Shown: positions 6,142-10,243 of the stretch, piece after piece
Layout of the letters: every line of letters begins with the position of its first letter
Numbering within the stretch: the stretch's first letter is position 1
Origin: Cenarchaeum sp. SB0662_bin_33
GTDB taxonomy: Archaea > Thermoproteota > Nitrososphaeria > Nitrososphaerales > Nitrosopumilaceae
Direction of reading: 5' to 3'
DNA: 10,243 bases
NCBI GenBank assembly: GCA_009840065.1
Contig: VXON01000094.1
Location: forward strand, 1-10,243
Notes under the pieces: generated by a model
Told to the model about the DNA's origin: nothing
The model's input: only the letters and a program-made list of their open reading frames with translations
Database searches by the model: none
Made by a program: the position numbers and the translations under genes

Positions 6142-6260
6142 GGTTCAGTGAGATTGTGGTGTAGTTCTATATAGCATTCCTTGCAGTAGTCCCTGTATTT
6201 GGTGTGATCACAATCATATACCTTTTGTACTGTGCTGCAACATTTGGCGCAGATGGGCAT
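6138..6260 (-). CDS. 40-aa cysteine-rich (zinc-ribbon-like) mini-protein
   Basis: The frame starts with ATG at 6260, two bases after the TAG of the upstream membrane-protein gene, and ends in TGA that overlaps the dedA ATG as ATGA. The product begins MPICAKCCSTVQKVYDCDH and continues with TKYRDYCKECYIELHHNLTEP. Cysteines lie at residues 4, 7, 8, 17, 26 and 29, with His19 and a His pair at 34-35. A CxxC (4-7) and a second CxxC (26-29) separated by 18 residues make a plausible four-cysteine zinc ribbon, with Cys8, Cys17 and the histidines as spare ligands. It was identified by reading the spacer between its neighbours. Metal binding is inferred from spacing only and no family is recognised. The exact fit between two genes and the paired CxxC motifs make chance unlikely. 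Confidence 0.78.
   Translation of the reverse strand: MPICAKCCSTVQKVYDCDHTKYRDYCKECYIELHHNLTEP
6167..6174 (-). promoter_or_regulatory. Possible internal TATA box for dedA
   Basis: ctatatag lies inside the 40-aa mini-gene, centred about 29 nt upstream of the dedA ATG (6141), so it could give a leaderless dedA transcript in addition to read-through from the operon. It may equally be coding sequence (Cys-Tyr-Ile-Glu codons) resembling a TATA box by chance. Confidence 0.3.
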
Positions 6261-6262
6261 GC

Positions 6263-6646
6263 CTATGCGATGGATTTTTTTATTTTTATGCCGCCCAGAA
6301 CCGTGATGATGGCGCCCACACCTATGAGCGAGCCTCCCTCGCCCATGGCACGAGACATGGATTCGGCGTCCGCATTGGCTATGCTGTGAATGCCGCCTGC
6401 AATTATGAGGACTCCAACTGCCAGTATGATGACTCCCAAGGGTACTGACTCCTCATGGCGGGTAATAAAGAAGGCTGCAAATGCAAGTATTACGGGAGGC
6501 AGGCCAAGCCCGATACCCCTGGCCATTCCATCTAGTGGAAGAAACCCATCACCGGCTCCACCACCTCCGACCGCCACATCGGCACCATATATTATAAGCA
6601 TGGCTAGTCCCACAATCCCCATAATGTATCCGACGACTAGAACCAT
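6263..6646 (-). CDS. Unknown four-helix membrane protein
   Basis: A 127-aa protein of very hydrophobic, Gly-, Ile- and Val-rich composition, with about four membrane helices: residues 3-22, 44-62, 68-90 and 103-121. The loops are a Gly-rich segment GGGGAGDG (27-34), a charged ITRHEES (61-67) and an acidic ANADAESMSRAMGEGG (90-105). The C-terminus KIKKSIA is basic and so probably cytoplasmic. No catalytic or transport motif is recognised. It is the first gene of a compact operon: its TAG is followed after two bases by the ATG of the cysteine-rich mini-protein, which in turn overlaps dedA. A TATA box lies 28 nt upstream of its ATG. It may act with DedA at the membrane; that is inference from context. 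Confidence 0.8.
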   Translation of the reverse strand: MVLVVGYIMGIVGLAMLIIYGADVAVGGGGAGDGFLPLDGMARGIGLGLPPVILAFAAFFITRHEESVPLGVIILAVGVLIIAGGIHSIANADAESMSRAMGEGGSLIGVGAIITVLGGIKIKKSIA

Positions 6647-6670
6647 CTCATTGAATTGTTGGTGAATTAC

Positions 6671-6678
6671 TAATAAAT
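6671..6678 (-). promoter_or_regulatory. TATA box of the dedA operon
   Basis: On the minus strand atttatta, within gatttattagtaa, is centred about 28 nt before the ATG at 6646, consistent with a leaderless operon transcript covering the four-helix protein, the mini-protein and dedA. Confidence 0.5.
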
Positions 6679-6714
6679 CATCACATGGCTGTCTGGACTA
6701 GCGCGGGCACTCCA

Positions 6715-6730
6715 ACGGCTCTGCGGCCGT
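6715..6730. other. Short stem-loop downstream of purK
   Basis: A perfect 5-bp stem ACGGC/GCCGT encloses a 6-nt loop, about 43 nt past the purK stop on the minus strand. There is no T-tract on its 3' side in the purK direction. It may help end the purK transcript or be incidental. Confidence 0.3.
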
Positions 6731-6772
6731 AATTATAATATGGGCGGTATTTGGACCTGATATAATACTAAT

Positions 6773-7915
6773 TTAATAAATCGGGGATATGGAGGCCTGG
6801 GGCTTGATGGACTCTAGTATGTCTAGCAGCTGTGATACTGTATAATTGTCAGCACTGTGTATGTTCAAGTGGCCCAGTTTTCTGAGGGGCTTTGATATCT
6901 TTTTACCATACATGACAAGATGTGATGCCGGATGCGATATCTGTGGGTACCGGTACTCGCCGGTAAAATCAGATGAGCCAAGTATGTTGTACATGACAGC
7001 AGGTCCGTGTAGTTTTGTACTGCCCAAATCCATGTCCAGCACGGCACGTATGTGCTGCTCAAACTGGGAGGTCTCTGCAGAGTGCATGGTGTGATGGCCA
7101 GAGTTGTGTACCCGAGGCGCTATCTCGTTTATCAGTATTGTATGGTCGTCTAGCAGGAACATCTCTATGCCAAAGACTCCGGCCCCCTGAAGTACATTTA
7201 CGGTATTCATTGCTATGTCGGCAGCCTTGTCTGCCACATTTTGTGGTATGCGAGCAGGTGATATTGTCTGGCGTAGTATGTTGTGCTCATGAATGTTTTC
7301 AACAGCCGTATAGTGTTCAATCTGTCCTGCTATGTTTCTGGATATTATGACGGATATCTCCATCATGTATGGCACGAACTTTTCTATCATTAGGGGCGTG
7401 TTGCCAAAATAATCCAGTGCCTCTTGTATCTGGTGTATGGAGTTGACCCTGTAGTTGCCCCGGCCATCATATCCACCTCTTCGGGCCTTTAGGAGTACGG
7501 GATAGTCAAACTTTGAGGCTACATGTACTATGTCATCATATGATGATACCGCCTCAAAGTCGGGTATGGGCATACCATGCTGGGCGAGGAATTTTTTCTG
7601 TTTGTATTTGTCCTGTATTATACGTAGTGTCTGCGGGGAGGGATTTATCTCCACAACATCCTGTAACGACTCTAGTGTATAGCTATCGCCAGACTCTATC
7701 TCGTATGTTATAACATCCGATAGGGAGGCCAGCCTCCTTATGGCATCATCATCATCAAATGAGGCCTGTATCTGTTCTGCACCAACCTGTGCCGCAGGGC
7801 AGTTGTGTGTGGGGTCCAGCACCACTACTTTTGATATGTTATTGATACTTTTGCTTGCCTGCGTGAGCATCATTCCCAGTTGCCCGCCACCTATTACTCC
7901 CAACACACTGCTCAT
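6773..7915 (-). CDS. purK: N5-carboxyaminoimidazole ribonucleotide synthase PurK
   Basis: An ATP-grasp enzyme that carboxylates AIR with bicarbonate to N5-CAIR in de novo purine synthesis. It is cytosolic, and its product is the substrate of PurE encoded divergently next door. At 380 aa it has normal length. The order is the N-terminal Rossmann-like pre-ATP-grasp domain with GVIGGGQLGMML (6-17), the central ATP-grasp domain with YPVLLKARRGGYDGRGNY (138-155, Lys143) and MIEKFVPYMMEISVI (176-190), the metal-binding ILINEIAPRVHNSGHHT (260-276, Glu264 and Asn271), and the C-terminal KPLRKLGHLNI domain (342-352). The MSSVLGVIGGGQLG start is standard. It shares a 56-59 bp spacer with purE. Confidence 0.96.
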   Translation of the reverse strand: MSSVLGVIGGGQLGMMLTQASKSINNISKVVVLDPTHNCPAAQVGAEQIQASFDDDDAIRRLASLSDVITYEIESGDSYTLESLQDVVEINPSPQTLRIIQDKYKQKKFLAQHGMPIPDFEAVSSYDDIVHVASKFDYPVLLKARRGGYDGRGNYRVNSIHQIQEALDYFGNTPLMIEKFVPYMMEISVIISRNIAGQIEHYTAVENIHEHNILRQTISPARIPQNVADKAADIAMNTVNVLQGAGVFGIEMFLLDDHTILINEIAPRVHNSGHHTMHSAETSQFEQHIRAVLDMDLGSTKLHGPAVMYNILGSSDFTGEYRYPQISHPASHLVMYGKKISKPLRKLGHLNIHSADNYTVSQLLDILESIKPQASISPIY

Positions 7916-7943
7916 CGCACAATGGAAAAATACATGCTGCTTT

Positions 7944-7951
7944 TTTATATA
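7944..7951. promoter_or_regulatory. Shared TATA element between purK and purE
   Basis: tttatata is centred 27-28 nt before the purE ATG at 7975 and, read the other way (tatataaa), about 33 nt before the purK ATG at 7915. It is the only strong AT box in the spacer, so it may serve both genes, giving purE a leaderless mRNA and purK a leader of a few bases. The purE direction is better supported. Confidence 0.5.
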
Positions 7952-7974
7952 CTGTATGATTTACAACATCTGTG

Positions 7975-8514
7975 ATGCATGGAGATAATGCCCCCCTGGT
8001 AGGAATAATTATGGGCTCCTCATCGGATCGCCGTATAATGCGGGAGGCCGCCATAGTTCTGGACTCTTTGAATATACCCCATGAAGACCAGATAGTCTCG
8101 GCACACCGTACCCCGACCCGGCTCCAGGAGTACGCCAAACATGCCGAAGAGTCAGGCCTTCGTGTCATAATTGCAGGGGCCGGAGGCGCGGCGCATCTAC
8201 CAGGCATGATATCATCATTTACCAACATACCTGTAATAGGAGTTCCAATACTGGTGTATGCGGACAAGGGTCCGGGAGGTAGGTTCTCGGCATTCGGGGG
8301 CCTTGATGCCCTGCTGTCAATATCTGAGATGCCATCCGGTTCACCGGTGGGCACTATGGGCGTAAACAAGGCAAAGAGCGCTGGCGTATATGCAGCCATG
8401 ATACTGGCAAATGAGTTTAGCCATATACGCGGGGCGCTAAAAGAGTACAAGGAAGAGAGATACAGTCAGGTTATGGCCGAGTCCGAAGAGCTCAAGGGTG
8501 AGGGACTCGCATAG
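7975..8514 (+). CDS. purE: N5-carboxyaminoimidazole ribonucleotide mutase PurE (class I)
   Basis: This enzyme moves the carboxylate of N5-CAIR to give CAIR in purine synthesis, acting directly after PurK. The 179-aa product has the full class I signature: GIIMGSSSD (10-18), the catalytic His in IVSAHRTP (40-47), IIAGAGGAAHLPGM (65-78), IPVIGVP (85-91) and SISEMPSGSPVGTM. Compared with E. coli PurE from memory, there are about ten extra residues (YADKGPGGRF) in the loop between GVPI and the GGLDALLS segment. An in-frame GTG at 7972 adds one residue; the ATG was chosen because it lies 27-28 nt from the TATA box. A PurK neighbour implies the two-step bacterial-type route rather than direct AIR carboxylation. 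Confidence 0.96.
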   Translation: MHGDNAPLVGIIMGSSSDRRIMREAAIVLDSLNIPHEDQIVSAHRTPTRLQEYAKHAEESGLRVIIAGAGGAAHLPGMISSFTNIPVIGVPILVYADKGPGGRFSAFGGLDALLSISEMPSGSPVGTMGVNKAKSAGVYAAMILANEFSHIRGALKEYKEERYSQVMAESEELKGEGLA

Positions 8515-8519
8515 CGTGT

Positions 8520-8696
8520 ATGCAACAGACTCTCCCCCAAACACGAGTCATTCGTTCCTGCGGGAGGGATCAGGCCCTGTTAAACTACTGCATGCACAGA
8601 AAGCCGGATTTGCCCATATGTTCCAGCTGGACGGCGCATTACGCAGCGCAACATAAGATTTGTAGAGTAGTCATACGCGCATTATATAATATGTAA
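8520..8696 (+). CDS. Possible 58-aa protein downstream of purE
   Basis: An ATG five bases after the purE stop opens a 58-codon frame ending in TAA. The product, beginning MQQTLPQTRVIRSCGRDQA, is basic and holds cysteines at residues 14, 24, 34 and 48, with histidines at 26, 40 and 45, a set that could bind metal. The close spacing to purE resembles the tight operon junctions elsewhere in the window. Against it, the codon use is not clearly like that of the known genes, the stretch also contains nested inverted repeats, and a frame of this length can occur by chance. No family is recognised. Confidence 0.3.
   Translation: MQQTLPQTRVIRSCGRDQALLNYCMHRKPDLPICSSWTAHYAAQHKICRVVIRALYNM
8524..8581. 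repeat. Nested inverted repeats after purE
   Basis: Three nested pairings are possible: aacag (8524-8528) with ctgtt (8577-8581), ctccc (8532-8536) with gggag (8562-8566), and acga (8543-8546) with tcgt (8552-8555). This suggests a folded 3' UTR of the purE mRNA or a small RNA, although each stem is short. Confidence 0.3.
8681..8690. promoter_or_regulatory. Palindromic TATA-like box in the purE-gdhA spacer
   Basis: attatataat is a perfect palindrome lying between two convergent genes, where no promoter is needed for either. On the minus strand it is 31 nt before an ATG at 8654 that opens a 24-codon frame, running antisense to the candidate ORF after purE. It may drive a small RNA or peptide, or be a chance AT run. 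Confidence 0.25.
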
Positions 8697-8713
8697 TCTT
8701 GATCCCAATAAAT

Positions 8714-9988
8714 CTAGGGCCAGATACCTCTTGTCTTGAAGGCTTCGTAGACCCGTTTTACAGCTACACTCATTGTGGCACGTCTCATGTCCACCTTCTT
8801 CTCCATCGAGATATCAAAAGCTTCATCGAATCCATGAATAAGATGTGCTTCCATCTTGGAGGCCACATCGTCAAACTCCCAATAATATCCCATGTTGTTC
8901 TGAACCCATTCATAGTAGGATATTGTGACTCCGCCGGCGTTTGCCAATATGTCAGGTATCACCTGTATGTTCTTCTCAAACAGGATTGGGTCCGCGTCCG
9001 GCAGGGTGGGGCCATTGGCAGCCTCGCCTATGATTTTGCACTTGATGTTTTCAGCTATATCGGTGGTAATCTGGTTTTCAAGGGCGCCTGGAATCAGGAT
9101 ATCGCATTTGGCTGTCAATAACTGATCAGTAGCCACTTTTTCACTATTGGGGAATCCGACTACGGTACCAGTCTCGCTTTTGTGTCTCTCCAAATCCGAC
9201 ATCTTTGCGCCATCAGCAATCAGTATACTGCCGCGTGAATCCGATGCTCCCTTAATTATGCATCCCATCTTTTCAAGATACTCGCCGGCAAATGTTGATG
9301 CATTTCCAAAGCCCTGTAGTATTACAGAGGCGCCATGCAAATCCATACCAGTCTTTTTGGTGGCTTGGCGTACGCAGTATGCGGTGCCCAGGCCCGTGGC
9401 AACACTGCGCGCCTGCGAACCTCCCATGTTTAGTGGCTTTCCGGTTATTACGCCCGGCTGCCATGTCTTGTTGTTGAGCTTTCCGTACACATCCATTATC
9501 TCGGCCATCTCGGTTCCGGTGGTATATACATCAGGAGCCGGAATGTCTTTCTTCGGACCTATTATCTCGGCTATCTCAAATGCAAATCTGCGAGTTATCC
9601 GCTCAAGTTCCTTACTACTGATATTCTCAGTCTTTGGATTGACATATACCGCCCCCTTGCCGCCGCCTAGTGGAACATTAACCAGTGCCGTCTTCCAAGT
9701 CATCCATGCGGATAGCGCCATCACCTCCCGTTCGGCATACTCTATGCCTCCCTTCGGGTCCAGATAGCGAAGGCCGCCTTTGTATGGTCCCCGGTCATTA
9801 TTGTGCTGACTTCTAAATCCAGTAAATACCCTTAGCCTACCATCATCCATCACAACTGGTATCTTTACCCGCAGCACTCTGTTGGGTGTGGCCAGATACT
9901 GTCGCACACCCTTATCATCGATTCCTAGTATGTCACATGCATCATTAAGTTGTCTTGTCGCATGCTCAAATGGATCATTAATAATCAC
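8714..9988 (-). CDS. gdhA: Glutamate dehydrogenase
   Basis: A cytosolic enzyme that interconverts 2-oxoglutarate plus ammonium and glutamate using NAD(P)H. The 424-aa length is that of the hexameric archaeal/bacterial enzyme. Motifs in order: NNDRGPYKGGLRY (63-75), the substrate and catalytic lysines in WMTWKTALVNVPLGGGKGAV (Lys99, Lys111), the catalytic Asp153 in DIPAPDV, GKPLNMGGSQARSVATGLG (183-201), the Rossmann motif QGFGNAS (225-231), where the usual third glycine is replaced by Ser, then SDSRGSI with Asp250 at the end of a strand, and IPGALENQIT (299-308). Asp250 hints at NAD preference, which is not certain. The start is GTG at 9988, with no in-frame ATG nearby; a TATA box lies 28 nt upstream, consistent with a leaderless transcript. 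Confidence 0.96.
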   Translation of the reverse strand: MIINDPFEHATRQLNDACDILGIDDKGVRQYLATPNRVLRVKIPVVMDDGRLRVFTGFRSQHNNDRGPYKGGLRYLDPKGGIEYAEREVMALSAWMTWKTALVNVPLGGGKGAVYVNPKTENISSKELERITRRFAFEIAEIIGPKKDIPAPDVYTTGTEMAEIMDVYGKLNNKTWQPGVITGKPLNMGGSQARSVATGLGTAYCVRQATKKTGMDLHGASVILQGFGNASTFAGEYLEKMGCIIKGASDSRGSILIADGAKMSDLERHKSETGTVVGFPNSEKVATDQLLTAKCDILIPGALENQITTDIAENIKCKIIGEAANGPTLPDADPILFEKNIQVIPDILANAGGVTISYYEWVQNNMGYYWEFDDVASKMEAHLIHGFDEAFDISMEKKVDMRRATMSVAVKRVYEAFKTRGIWP

Positions 9989-10243
9989 GTTATTACAATA
10001 TTACAAATACACATTTAAAGGTAATGAAGTGAGGTTCGGGAATTATACAGATAAGTGCACCGCCCCTGAGTTTTGCGGGTCAATAACTCCTTAAATACCA
10101 ATATATGGCATTATACATTATAATACGTGTATACAAAGCACCGTTGCGCCATGATGTACATCTTGCAGAGTAGGCGCATCGTATGGGACTGGAGTGGACC
10201 CCTCGTTTTGATACCACTTTTTGCATCAAATTCCGAATGATTC
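9989..10243. other. Spacer upstream of gdhA without a confident gene
   Basis: It holds the gdhA promoter and several further AT-rich boxes (10101-10106, 10111-10125, 10128-10135) but no recognised coding region. Only short frames are present: 48 codons on the minus strand (from about 10226) and a plus-strand frame from the ATG at 10183 that runs off the window edge. On the minus strand, 10179-10150 resembles the 5' end of the dsbA-like gene. Confidence 0.4.
10013..10020 (-). promoter_or_regulatory. TATA box of gdhA
   Basis: On the minus strand ctttaaat is centred about 28 nt upstream of the GTG at 9988. No Shine-Dalgarno lies between, so initiation is probably leaderless on GTG. Confidence 0.55.

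Noticed and set aside
7839..8450. 203-codon minus-strand frame opposite purE
   Set aside because: Shadow of purE with its conserved motifs on the plus strand; no independent coding signal.
9147..9767. 206-codon plus-strand frame opposite gdhA
   Set aside because: Exact antisense shadow of a strongly conserved glutamate dehydrogenase; no own promoter.

Overview
The window looks like the chromosome of an ammonia-oxidising type archaeon (Thaumarchaeota/Nitrososphaerota, Nitrosopumilus/Cenarchaeum side). This is inferred from the gene set: a mevalonate-pathway HMG-CoA synthase next to bacterial-type biotin genes, PurE/PurK and a hexameric glutamate dehydrogenase. It also fits the expression signals. 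Shine-Dalgarno motifs are essentially absent, and most first genes have a TATA-like box centred 26-31 nt upstream of the start codon, as expected for leaderless archaeal transcripts. Isoleucine is mostly encoded by ATA. No database search was possible.

Layout. Positions 1-715 hold no confident gene. A possible 48-aa one-helix membrane protein (716-862, +) converges on and overlaps the end of bioA. On the minus strand, 3959 to 815 is a tight three-gene operon: HMG-CoA synthase, an unrecognised 171-aa protein, then bioA, each joined by a 4-nt ATGA overlap. An AT-rich spacer (3960-4237) holds hairpins that could belong to a small RNA. A membrane-anchored DsbA-like thioredoxin-fold protein (minus) and bioD (plus) are divergently transcribed from a short spacer. 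bioD converges on a DedA-family membrane protein with a 25-nt antisense overlap.

DedA is the last gene of a second compact minus-strand operon: a four-helix membrane protein (6646-6263), a 40-aa cysteine-rich mini-protein (6260-6138) and dedA (6141-5623). The junctions are a 2-nt gap and an ATGA overlap. purK (minus) and purE (plus) are divergent from a 56-59 bp spacer containing essentially one TATA element. Downstream, gdhA (minus) converges on purE, and the window ends in a 255-bp region with no confident gene.

How the genes fit together. bioA and bioD make two late steps of biotin synthesis. In this lineage biotin serves the acetyl-/propionyl-CoA carboxylase of the 3-hydroxypropionate/4-hydroxybutyrate carbon-fixation cycle, whose products acetyl-CoA and acetoacetyl-CoA are the substrates of HMG-CoA synthase. 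purK and purE act in succession in de novo purine synthesis. GdhA links ammonium to 2-oxoglutarate/glutamate. The DsbA-like and DedA proteins act at the cell envelope. No CRISPR array, insertion sequence, rRNA or tRNA was seen. The least expected content is the cysteine-rich mini-protein in the dedA operon and the unknown protein coupled between HMG-CoA synthase and bioA.
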